In this document: positions 1-5,024 of the stretch, piece after piece | How the letters are laid out: each line of letters begins with the position of its first letter | Position numbering within the stretch: the first letter of the stretch is position 1 | Assembly (NCBI GenBank): GCA_031367895.1 | Contig: JANLQP010000272.1 | Location: 1-5,390 of the forward strand | Direction: 5' to 3' | Source: Ga0077555 sp031367895 | Lineage (GTDB): Bacteria; Pseudomonadota; Alphaproteobacteria; Rhizobiales; Hyphomicrobiaceae | Length of the DNA stretch: 5,390 nucleotides | Translations under genes and position numbers: made by a program | The notes under the pieces: model-generated | What the model was told of the DNA's origin: nothing | Databases searched by the model: none | The model's input: the letters and a program-made list of their open reading frames with translations, nothing else

Positions 1-4
1 GTAC

Positions 5-436
5 TCACGCACTGGTTCCGTTGGTTGCAGTGAAACGAGAGAGCAGACTTCCAGCCAGCAGAAACAATGTTGTAAATGCCGTGAGTTGAAGAAAGAAGTA
101 CTTTAGCGGGAGGAGCACGCCATCAAGATCGAGCATCGAGCCAAAGTTCGCCAACCTCTCAACTTGATCGATCGTGCAAGGGACTTCGCGGAACCGGCCG
201 TCGGTTGGACCGCCTACGAAAGCTTTGCAAACGCCGTTGAATGTTCGGTACATCTCAAGCAACGACTTGAGCTGCCTAGTATCTGTCGATTTGAGTTGAG
301 CAGAGAAGGGCACCAACAGAAATGCTACCCCAAGCATCCAGAGGCCGAATGATGCGAGTCCGCGATTTTGCGGCACAGTGAAACCGAGGCGCACGAGGCA
401 CAATGGGATGGCGATCAGAAAAGCCAAGTATTCCAT
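5..436 (-). CDS. Small predicted membrane protein, function unknown
   Basis: I do not recognise this 143-residue protein. Hydrophobicity suggests three membrane segments, at about residues 3-20, 27-45 and 113-133. The polar stretch between the second and third (about 46-112) carries two cysteines, C70 and C87, that could pair if the loop faces the periplasm. There is no clear cleavable signal peptide, since the first hydrophobic stretch runs into a second with no small-residue cleavage motif. The ATG at 436 is preceded only by a weak purine-rich stretch (GGCGGACGAG), so the start is moderately supported. The gene follows pheS on the same strand after 30 bp, so co-transcription is likely. A hand count gives about 50% GC over the first 180 bases, clearly below pheS next door, which hints at a later arrival in this locus. 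The reading frame is open throughout and its hydrophobic pattern is coherent, which argues that it is real. Confidence 0.65.
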   Translation of the reverse strand: MEYLAFLIAIPLCLVRLGFTVPQNRGLASFGLWMLGVAFLLVPFSAQLKSTDTRQLKSLLEMYRTFNGVCKAFVGGPTDGRFREVPCTIDQVERLANFGSMLDLDGVLLPLKYFFLQLTAFTTLFLLAGSLLSRFTATNGTSA

Positions 437-466
437 AGAACTCGTCCGCCTTACCTGGGTCTGACT

Positions 467-1552
467 TCACCCCGCCATCCCCCCCGCCAAGGTCGGCACG
501 TCGAACGCGCTGAACCCGTAGTGGCGCAGCCACCGCAGATCCGCGTTGAACATGTCGCGCAGGTCCGGGATGCCGTATTTCAGCATCGTGATGCGGTCGA
601 GGCCCATGCCGAACGCCCAGCCCTGGTACTTCTCGGGATCGAGGCCGCAATTGGCGATCACCTTTGGGTGCACCATGCCGCAGCCGAGGATTTCGAGCCA
701 CTGGCCTGGTTTGCCGATCGCCTCCGCGCCGACATCGACCTCGGCCGAGGGCTCCGTGAACGGGAAGTGCGAGGCGCGGAAACGCATCTTGACCTGATCG
801 ACCTCGAAGAACGCCTTGCAGAACTCTTCCAGGCACCACTTCATGTGGCCGAAGTGCGTGCTCTCGTCGATGACAAGGCCCTCGATCTGGTGGAACATCG
901 GCGTGTGCGTGGCGTCGCTGTCCATGCGATAGACGCGGCCGGGCGCGATGATCCGGATCGGCGGCTTCTGCGACATCATCGTGCGGATCTGCACTGGTGA
1001 CGTGTGCGTGCGCAGCACCAGCGGCGCCTTAGCCCCGGCATCGCCCGAACCCGGCGTCTTCAGATAGAACGTGTCGTGCATCTGCCGCGCCGGATGCTCC
1101 GGCGGAATGTTGAGGCGCGTGAAGTTCAGATCATCCGTCTCGATATCCGGCCCCTCGGCGATGCGGAACCCCATGTCGGCGAAGATCTCGGCGATCTCGT
1201 CGAAAACCTGGCTGACGGGGTGAATGCGGCCCTCGCCCATTGGGCCAGGTCGCACGGGTAGCGTCACGTCCGCACGTTCGGCCGCCAAACGCGCCTCGGT
1301 CGCGGCCTTGTCTAAATTTGCTTTGCGGGCCTCGAGCGCGTCCGTGACCTTGGCCTTCACCTGATTGATCTGAGCGCCGAACGTCTTGCGCTGGTCCGGC
1401 GCCATTTTGCCGAGCGTCGCCATCAGCTCGGAGACGCGGCCCTTCTTGCCGAGCGCGCCAATGCGCACCTGCTCGATCGCCTCCAGATCGGCCGCGGCCG
1501 AAATCTCGGCCAACAGCTCGGCCTCGAGGGCTCCCAAATCAGCGCCTGCCAT
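467..1552 (-). CDS. pheS: Phenylalanine--tRNA ligase alpha subunit
   Basis: This is the catalytic alpha chain of the cytoplasmic (alpha-beta)2 phenylalanyl-tRNA synthetase, which charges tRNA-Phe with phenylalanine using ATP. The 361 residues fit the bacterial PheS length. Residues 1-95 form the helical, probably coiled-coil tRNA-binding arm, with the LGKKG element at 34-38. The class II core follows: HPVSQ at 111-115, HTSPVQ at 183-188, motif 2 beginning GRVYRMDSDATHT at 205-217 and ending in FHQ at 220-222, the phenylalanine pocket FPFTEPS at 263-269, and motif 3 with GMGLDR at 315-320. No key residue appears to be missing. The start is supported by GAGGTG (1562-1557), four bases ahead of the ATG. 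The gene lies 118 bp downstream of rplT. The beta-subunit gene pheT does not follow directly; a membrane-protein gene does, and pheT may lie beyond the left edge of the window. Confidence 0.98.
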   Translation of the reverse strand: MAGADLGALEAELLAEISAAADLEAIEQVRIGALGKKGRVSELMATLGKMAPDQRKTFGAQINQVKAKVTDALEARKANLDKAATEARLAAERADVTLPVRPGPMGEGRIHPVSQVFDEIAEIFADMGFRIAEGPDIETDDLNFTRLNIPPEHPARQMHDTFYLKTPGSGDAGAKAPLVLRTHTSPVQIRTMMSQKPPIRIIAPGRVYRMDSDATHTPMFHQIEGLVIDESTHFGHMKWCLEEFCKAFFEVDQVKMRFRASHFPFTEPSAEVDVGAEAIGKPGQWLEILGCGMVHPKVIANCGLDPEKYQGWAFGMGLDRITMLKYGIPDLRDMFNADLRWLRHYGFSAFDVPTLAGGMAG

Positions 1553-1574
1553 CGATCACCTCGTATCAACGCGC

Positions 1575-1594
1575 CGGATGCGAGTGGGCATCCG
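1575..1594 (-). other. Stem-loop just upstream of the pheS ribosome binding site
   Basis: There is a perfect 7-bp inverted repeat, CGGATGC/GCATCCG, with a 6-nt loop. In the rplT-pheS transcript it ends 12 nt before the pheS Shine-Dalgarno sequence. No U-run follows, so it is not a standard terminator. A role in translation or mRNA stability is possible but unproven. Confidence 0.45.
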
Positions 1595-1616
1595 AAGGCG
1601 CACTTGCAATGCCAAC

Positions 1617-1642
1617 AGCCGGAAGAGTTACCCCTTCCGGCT
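1617..1642 (-). other. Stem-loop downstream of rplT
   Basis: There is a perfect 9-bp inverted repeat, AGCCGGAAG/CTTCCGGCT, with an 8-nt loop, beginning 28 nt after the rplT stop codon. On the minus-strand transcript it is followed by GTTGGCATTG rather than a U-run. It is therefore better read as an mRNA-processing or stability element, or a weak attenuator, than as an intrinsic terminator. Full termination here would cut pheS off from the only promoter I can see. Confidence 0.5.
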
Positions 1643-1670
1643 TGGCCGTAGAACGGAAAGGGCGAGTATT

Positions 1671-2033
1671 TTAAGCCGCCTTCACAGAAGCCTGCGCCTT
1701 GTCGACGAGGGCTTTGAAGCCTGCCGCGTCCTTCACCGCGAGATCGGCCAGAACCTTCCGGTCGATCACGATGCCGGCCTCGGACAGGCCGTGAATAAAT
1801 CGGCCGTAGGTCAGCCCATGCTCGCGCGTCGCAGCGTTGATGCGCTGGATCCAGAGAGCGCGGAAATTGCGCTTGCGAACCTTACGGTCGCGGTAGTTGT
1901 ATTGCATCGCCTTTTCGACGGCCTGCTTGGCGATGCGGATCGTGTTCTTGCGACGGCCGTAATAGCCCTTGGCGAGTTTCAGGGTCTTCTTGTGCTTGGC
2001 ATGTGCGGCTACGCCGCGCTTAACGCGTGCCAT
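1671..2033 (-). CDS. rplT: 50S ribosomal protein L20
   Basis: L20 binds 23S rRNA early in large-subunit assembly and in several bacteria represses its own operon by binding the leader mRNA. The 120 residues match the family length of about 117-120. The start MARVKRGV is typical, the long basic N-terminal extension carries KGYYGRRKN at 22-30, and the family signature KVRKRNFRALWIQRIN is at 51-66. The globular C-terminal half (about 60-118) includes GRFIHGL at 77-83. The frame is open for 15 more codons upstream, but that extension is encoded by an intergenic repeat. GGAG (2044-2041), 7 nt before the ATG at 2033, fixes the start. It lies between rpmI and pheS on the same strand. Confidence 0.98.
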   Translation of the reverse strand: MARVKRGVAAHAKHKKTLKLAKGYYGRRKNTIRIAKQAVEKAMQYNYRDRKVRKRNFRALWIQRINAATREHGLTYGRFIHGLSEAGIVIDRKVLADLAVKDAAGFKALVDKAQASVKAA

Positions 2034-2039
2034 GGTTAG

Positions 2040-2051
2040 GCTCCTTCGGAG
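2040..2051 (-). promoter_or_regulatory. rplT ribosome binding site within a small hairpin
   Basis: On the minus strand the sequence reads CTCC-GAA-GGAG-C. The GGAG is the Shine-Dalgarno of rplT, 7 nt from its ATG, and the CTCC directly before it is complementary. The 4-bp helix is weak alone. Its first base also belongs to the 17-bp arm of the adjacent inverted repeat, so the two structures compete slightly. Confidence 0.5.
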
Positions 2052-2146
2052 AGGCAATAGGGAATAGCGAATAGGCAATAGTAAGAACGCGGCGCCGGAT
2101 TGGATCCCAAGATCCCTATTGCCGACTGCCTATTCCCTATTGCCTC
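2051..2146. repeat. Palindromic intergenic repeat with CAATAGGGAATAG arms
   Basis: The rpmI-rplT gap is filled by nested inverted repeats. Outer arms 2051-2067 and 2130-2146 are perfect 17-bp complements (GAGGCAATAGGGAATAG). Inner arms 2074-2081 and 2116-2123 are perfect 8-bp complements (GGCAATAG/CTATTGCC). A small innermost hairpin, GGATC-CCAA-GATCC, spans 2102-2115. The AATAGGG-type units are AT-richer than their surroundings. They resemble short dispersed repeats that I recall from Bradyrhizobium and Rhodopseudomonas intergenic regions; that family assignment comes from memory. In RNA the element would form a long hairpin ending at the rplT ribosome binding site. Confidence 0.75.
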
Positions 2147-2154
2147 CTTCCGCG

Positions 2155-2355
2155 TCAGCGGAAGGCGGGCATGTACTTCTTGACGATCTTGGCGTCGCTG
2201 GCGTTCAACACCATGGTGCCCCGCGCTGTGCGGACGAACTTCGCCGTCCGCTTGATCATGCCGTGCCGCTTACCCTGCGCCTGGGCCATCACCTTGCCGG
2301 TGCCGGTAATCTTGAAGCGCTTCTTGGCGCCGCTCTTGGTCTTCAACTTGGGCAT
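2155..2355 (-). CDS. rpmI: 50S ribosomal protein L35
   Basis: L35 is a small, very basic protein of the large ribosomal subunit. The 66 residues match the usual 64-66. The hallmark N-terminus MPKLKTKSGAKKRFK is present, followed by TGTGKV at 17-22, the KRHGM segment at 29-33, and the C-terminal KKYMPAF at 59-65. The frame continues 48 codons upstream, but that stretch is untranslated leader in the predicted transcript. The ATG at 2355 has a good Shine-Dalgarno, GAAAGGA (2370-2364), 8 nt away. It is the first gene of the rpmI-rplT-pheS cluster here. infC, often found just upstream in other bacteria, is absent: a divergent gene occupies that position. Confidence 0.97.
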   Translation of the reverse strand: MPKLKTKSGAKKRFKITGTGKVMAQAQGKRHGMIKRTAKFVRTARGTMVLNASDAKIVKKYMPAFR

Positions 2356-2386
2356 TTTGCTCGTCCTTTCTGGCTCGCGGGCGTGC

Positions 2387-2520
2387 TGCGCCGACAATTG
2401 CGCCGACAACACGAAGCCGACAGCCCTTTCGCCGCGAGGCGAGAGAGGCGTCGGCTCAACCCGGAGTGGGGTTTGAAGCATCGTGAGCCGCCACGGCATG
2501 CCCTGCCGGTCGGCTCTGGG
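2387..2520 (-). promoter_or_regulatory. Structured 5' leader of rpmI, candidate autoregulatory RNA
   Basis: From the predicted start near 2520 the leader holds, in order: a GAGCCG-type hairpin (arms 2511-2516 and 2485-2490); a long imperfect stem from 2456 to 2415, made of 7 bp (2450-2456 with 2415-2421), 3 bp (2447-2449 with 2423-2425) and an 8-bp hairpin with one mismatched position (2438-2445 with 2426-2433) closed by a 4-nt loop; and an 11-bp direct repeat TTGTCGGCGCA at 2409-2399 and 2397-2387. The motif GTCGGC occurs three times and its complement GCCGAC twice, so alternative pairings are possible. L20 autoregulation through an rpmI leader is established in other bacteria; that this leader does the same is inference. 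Confidence 0.4.
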
Positions 2521-2526
2521 CCAAGC

Positions 2527-2555
2527 TTATAGACTGAAGGGCGCGGCTTGTGCAA
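2527..2555 (-). promoter_or_regulatory. Predicted sigma-70-type promoter for rpmI-rplT-pheS
   Basis: On the minus strand, TTGCAC (2555-2550) and CTATAA (2532-2527, followed by G) are separated by exactly 17 bp. This fits the alphaproteobacterial housekeeping pattern, a TTGAC-like -35 with CTATAT-like -10. Transcription would start near 2520, giving a leader of about 165 nt before rpmI. A second TTGACA-like hexamer lies further upstream (2570-2565) but has no matching -10 at 16-18 bp. Confidence 0.6.
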
Positions 2556-2566
2556 TGGGGGGCCTT

Positions 2567-2601
2567 GTCAAATGGACGAGGAGATGCGTCAAACGGACAA
2601 G
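2567..2601. repeat. Pair of 14-bp direct repeats, 21 bp apart
   Basis: GTCAAATGGACGAG (2567-2580) and GTCAAACGGACAAG (2588-2601) match at 12 of 14 positions and have a pitch of 21 bp, two helical turns, so both copies face the same side of the DNA. They lie about 47-81 bp upstream of the predicted rpmI start and about 100-130 bp upstream of the divergent peroxidase-like gene. A regulator binding site is plausible; which gene it serves is unknown. Confidence 0.5.
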
Positions 2602-2696
2602 AATAGGGGCAAATTCCTGCTACCAGATCCCGAGGATCCCGTCGCCCGTTCGTGTAACCACTTCCCTCACGTGCAACCAGCCGCCGGAGCGCCGCC

Positions 2697-3266
2697 ATGC
2701 CGACCCCGCCGATCAGCCGTTTTCCCGTACCGACGCTCGCCGATCTGCCGGCCGACGTGCGCACACGCATCGAGACGGTGCAGGAGAAGTCCGGCTTTAT
2801 CCCGAACGTTTTCCTGGTGCTTGCACATCGGCCGGAGGAATTCCGCGCCTTCATGGCCTACCACGACGCGCTGATGGACAAGGCGGGCGGCCTCACCAAG
2901 GCCGAGCGCGAGATGATCGTGGTTGCAACCAGCGCCGCCAACCAGTGCCAGTATTGCGTCCTGGCGCATGGCGCGATCCTACGTATCCGCGCGAAGAATC
3001 CGCTCGTCGCCGATCAGGTGGCGATCAACTATCGCAAGGCCGACATTACGGAGAAACAGCGCGCCATGCTGGATTTCGCAATGCAGGTGGCGCTGCATTC
3101 GGCGACTGTTGGCGACGCCGATATCGCGCGGCTGGAGGCACATGGCTTCTCGCGCGAGGACGTCTGGGACATCGCGGCGATCGCGGCCTTCTTCGCCATG
3201 TCGAACCGCATGGCCAATGTCACAGCCATGCGCGCCAACGACGAGTTCTATAAGCTCGGGCGGTGA
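2697..3266 (+). CDS. AhpD/carboxymuconolactone decarboxylase-fold peroxidase-related protein
   Basis: This 189-residue protein belongs to the all-helical AhpD-like superfamily, specifically the group called peroxidase-related enzymes. The catalytic set is intact: E72, C84, C87 and H91, in the context LTKAERE (66-72) and NQCQYCVLAHG (82-92). The spacing Glu-12-Cys-3-Cys-4-His is the same as in AhpD (E118, C130, C133, H137), whose cysteines relay electrons to a peroxiredoxin. The histidine that AhpD has between the cysteines is tyrosine here (Y86). No signal peptide is seen, so it is probably cytoplasmic. A thiol-dependent reduction of peroxides is inferred; the substrate is unknown. GGAG (2686-2689), 7 nt before the ATG, supports the start. 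It is divergent from rpmI and convergent with the acyl-CoA dehydrogenase gene, so it seems to stand alone. I find no convincing promoter for it. Confidence 0.88.
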   Translation: MPTPPISRFPVPTLADLPADVRTRIETVQEKSGFIPNVFLVLAHRPEEFRAFMAYHDALMDKAGGLTKAEREMIVVATSAANQCQYCVLAHGAILRIRAKNPLVADQVAINYRKADITEKQRAMLDFAMQVALHSATVGDADIARLEAHGFSREDVWDIAAIAAFFAMSNRMANVTAMRANDEFYKLGR

Positions 3267-3501
3267 GGCGGAGCGTTCAGTCGGGCTCGCCGAGGGGCGT
3301 CGATCAATAGATTTCGGTGCCATCGACAGCGTGACGGCCTGAGTGCCGCCCCTGGTGCAGCACCTCGTCGGGCGGCCGTGGCGCCCGTGGCCGCGATCAC
3401 CGCAACCCCGCGCTCGCCAAGTTGCGCGCGGCCAAGCGGCGGGAACCGCAAGCCACTGTGCAGTCATGGATTTCGCATAACCTGTCCAAAGCAGGACAAT
3501 C
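3267..3501. other. Convergent intergenic region without a recognisable gene
   Basis: This lies between the stop codons of two facing genes. Short open frames exist on both strands but are Arg/Pro/Ala-rich, lack good ribosome binding sites and recall no family. I see no U-run terminator for either gene. The stem-loop at 3372-3394 is listed separately. A weak TGTCC/GGACA hairpin (3483-3498) lies just before the acyl-CoA dehydrogenase stop. Confidence 0.5.
3372..3394 (+). terminator. GC-rich stem-loop downstream of the peroxidase-like gene
   Basis: A 10-bp stem with a 3-nt loop forms in plus-strand RNA: GCGGCCGTGG-CGC-CCGTGGCCGC. Two central pairs are G-U wobbles, which become A-C mismatches on the other strand, so it suits transcripts of the upstream plus-strand gene. 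It begins 105 nt after that gene's stop. No U-run follows, so it may protect the 3' end or act with Rho rather than be an intrinsic terminator. Confidence 0.35.
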
Positions 3502-4740
3502 TCACCCTCGCCGCGCGCCGGTCGGCACCGCGGTGAACGGTACATCCTTGTCGACACGGATGTCGGCCGGAAGTCCAAGGACGCGTTCGGCGATGATGTT
3601 GCGCAGGATCTCGTCGGTGCCGCCCGCGATCCTGAGCGCCGGCGCGTACAGCAGCGCTTCCTCGAAAATGCCGCCGAGCGGCAGCTCCGCGCCGGTTGCG
3701 ACGCCCGCCATGCCGAGCATATCGAGCCCGAGCCCCGTGATCTCCTGCAGCTTCGAGGCGACAACGAGCTTGCCGATCGACGATTGCGGCCCCGGCGTCT
3801 CGCCGCGCGCCAGCGCCGTCATGGTGCGGAACTTGGTGAAGCGCAGCCCCTGCGTGCGCACGTAATATTCAGCGATTCGATCACCGATGGCCGGATCGTC
3901 GATCGCCGGCCCGCGTGCCGTGTCGATCTCGCGCGCGAGTGCCAGCAGCTCGGTCACATCAGGGCCCGGCTCGTCGAGGATGATGTGCCGCTCGTTCATC
4001 AGCGTCGTCATCGCCACCCGCCAACCATCGCCGACCCCGCCGATGCGCTGGTTGTCGGGAATGCGTACGTCCTTGAAGAACACCTCGTTGAAATGCTTGG
4101 CACCCGACATCTGCCGGATCGGGCGGATATCGATGCCCGGCGATGTCATGTCGAGCCAGAAGTATGTCAACCCCTTGTGCTTCGGCTGGCTCGGGTCCGT
4201 CCGGGCAACGAGGGCGCCGAAGTCTGCGTAATGCGCGCCGGAGGTCCAAATCTTCTGGCCGTTGACGACCCAGGCGTCGCCGTCGCGTTCGGCGCGTGTG
4301 CGCAGGGCCGCGAGATCGGAGCCACCCGCCGGCTCCGAGAAGAGCTGGCACCAGACTTCCTCGCCGCGCAGGCCGGGACCCGCGAACCGCTCGCGCTGCT
4401 CGGGCGTCCCGGCCGTGCAGATGGTTGGAATGATGATTCCGAGGCTGATCGCCCAGAACCAGGGATTGACGTCGAACTTCGCTTCTTCCTGCGAATAAAT
4501 CACCTGCTCCAGGATGCTGCCGCCGCGGCCGCCCCATTCCTTCGGCCAGGCGATGCCGGCGAATCCGGCGGCGGCCTTCTTGGCTTGGAACGCTTTCGCA
4601 CCCCCGACGGCGCCGGGCTTTTCCTGACCGCGCCGATAGCCGAGCACTTCGCCTGGTTTGCGCCTGACGGCATTGGCTGCGAGAAACGCATGCGCCTCGG
4701 CGCGGAACCGCGCTTCCTCGGGGCTGTCGTTGAAATCCAT
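3502..4740 (-). CDS. Acyl-CoA dehydrogenase family protein
   Basis: This is an FAD-dependent flavoprotein that introduces an alpha-beta double bond into an acyl-CoA and passes electrons to electron-transfer flavoprotein. The 412 residues fit the family. The helical N-terminal domain spans about 1-128. The beta domain begins with the signature WCQLFSEPAGGSD (130-142), then WVVNGQKIWTSGAHYAD (157-173) and FFKDVRIPD (221-229). The C-terminal helical domain holds GWRVAMTTLMNER (239-251), SSIGKL (320-325) and IAGGTDEILRNIIAERVLG (371-389). The catalytic glutamate of medium-chain enzymes (Y-E-G-T) is replaced by glycine, G373. E250 in MNER lies near where isovaleryl-CoA dehydrogenase places its base, so it is a candidate. 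The protein resembles large-subunit types such as pimeloyl-CoA dehydrogenase PimC, so a partner subunit is possible; none is in the window. GGAG (4750-4747), 6 nt before the ATG, supports the start. The exact substrate is unknown. Confidence 0.93.
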   Translation of the reverse strand: MDFNDSPEEARFRAEAHAFLAANAVRRKPGEVLGYRRGQEKPGAVGGAKAFQAKKAAAGFAGIAWPKEWGGRGGSILEQVIYSQEEAKFDVNPWFWAISLGIIIPTICTAGTPEQRERFAGPGLRGEEVWCQLFSEPAGGSDLAALRTRAERDGDAWVVNGQKIWTSGAHYADFGALVARTDPSQPKHKGLTYFWLDMTSPGIDIRPIRQMSGAKHFNEVFFKDVRIPDNQRIGGVGDGWRVAMTTLMNERHIILDEPGPDVTELLALAREIDTARGPAIDDPAIGDRIAEYYVRTQGLRFTKFRTMTALARGETPGPQSSIGKLVVASKLQEITGLGLDMLGMAGVATGAELPLGGIFEEALLYAPALRIAGGTDEILRNIIAERVLGLPADIRVDKDVPFTAVPTGARRG

Positions 4741-4795
4741 CGGTCTCTCCCAACCGTCGATCGCAGCCTCGATGCAGGCCTGCGGTTCCCCAGGA

Positions 4796-4824
4796 TGTTA
4801 GAGCCGTTCGCCGTGGTTGTGCAA
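4796..4824 (-). promoter_or_regulatory. Predicted promoter of the acyl-CoA dehydrogenase gene
   Basis: On the minus strand, TTGCAC (4824-4819) and CTAACA (4801-4796, followed by T) are 17 bp apart. The -35 box and spacing are identical to those of the rpmI promoter and the -10 is close to it. Transcription would begin near 4789, about 50 nt ahead of the ATG at 4740. Confidence 0.5.
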
Positions 4825-4857
4825 CGGCAGCCGCAAAACATCGGCAGCCGCAAAACA
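4825..4857. repeat. Two perfect tandem copies of a 16-bp sequence abutting a -35 box
   Basis: CGGCAGCCGCAAAACA occurs at 4825-4840 and again at 4842-4857, identical at all 16 positions, with one T between (period 17). In the minus orientation (TGTTTTGCGGCTGCCG) the proximal copy ends exactly at the -35 hexamer of the predicted acyl-CoA dehydrogenase promoter. This is the classical position for a regulator that contacts RNA polymerase or occludes it. It could also regulate the divergent substrate-binding-protein gene. Confidence 0.6.
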
Positions 4858-4887
4858 GCAGCGGTGGTCTGTCAGCAGGGTTCTGCC

Positions 4888-4903
4888 GCGCCGCTTGCGG
4901 CGC
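4888..4903. other. Short GC-rich hairpin in the divergent intergenic region
   Basis: A perfect 6-bp inverted repeat GCGCCG-CTTG-CGGCGC is followed on the plus strand by AATAAAAA. The A-run is on the wrong side for an intrinsic terminator on either strand. No function can be assigned. Confidence 0.35.
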
Positions 4904-4969
4904 AATAAAAACTATGCCCGAATGCGGTATCTCGGAAAACGTGATCGCAATAGGCTGCCGGACAGAAGA

Positions 4970-4986
4970 CCTCGCATGGTGCGAGG
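4970..4986 (+). other. Leader hairpin of the substrate-binding-protein gene
   Basis: A perfect 7-bp inverted repeat CCTCGCA-TGG-TGCGAGG lies 38 bp upstream of the ATG at 5025. It could be a leader-RNA hairpin or an operator palindrome. I could not identify a convincing promoter for this gene between 4858 and 5024, so its position relative to the transcription start is unknown. Confidence 0.35.
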
Positions 4987-5024
4987 CTGAGCGTCGCGCA
5001 GGTATTGCCTCGAAAGGGGTCGAC

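Noticed and set aside
368..1000. Plus-strand frame opposite pheS
   Set aside because: It is antisense to a fully conserved pheS, shows His/Arg/Ala-rich low-information sequence and has no ribosome binding site.
1557..1592. 11-codon reading frame (MPTRIRRVDTR) ending at the pheS ribosome binding site, considered as a pheM-like leader peptide
   Set aside because: It contains no phenylalanine codons and has only a weak ribosome binding site. No attenuator terminator follows.
2034..2078. Upstream extension of the rplT frame
   Set aside because: The 15 extra residues are encoded by the AATAGGG repeat, are not part of L20, and the Shine-Dalgarno lies at 2044-2041, inside the extension.
2356..2499. 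Upstream extension of the rpmI frame
   Set aside because: The 48 extra residues fall in the predicted untranslated leader, and the ATG at 2355 has its own good ribosome binding site and the conserved L35 N-terminus.
2573..2874. Plus-strand frame starting MDEEMRQTDKN that overlaps the peroxidase-like gene
   Set aside because: It turns Arg/Pro/Cys-rich once it enters the overlapping real gene and resembles no family. The ATG at 2697 has the better ribosome binding site and yields a recognisable protein.
3470..3498. ATTTCGCATAA-like sequence resembling one half of a dif/Xer site
   Set aside because: Only one half-site matches. The sequence after the 6-bp spacer does not resemble the XerD half, and no recombinase or replication-terminus context is present.
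3784..4908. Long plus-strand open frame (374 codons) antisense to the acyl-CoA dehydrogenase gene
   Set aside because: It is a shadow of a clear family member on the other strand: composition is Arg/Ala/Pro/Leu-rich, no domain is recognisable and it has no good ribosome binding site. High-GC genes commonly leave such frames open.
4888..4911. GC hairpin next to an A-run, considered as a terminator
   Set aside because: For plus-strand RNA the hairpin is followed by A residues, and for minus-strand RNA the U-run comes before the hairpin, so neither orientation gives an intrinsic terminator.
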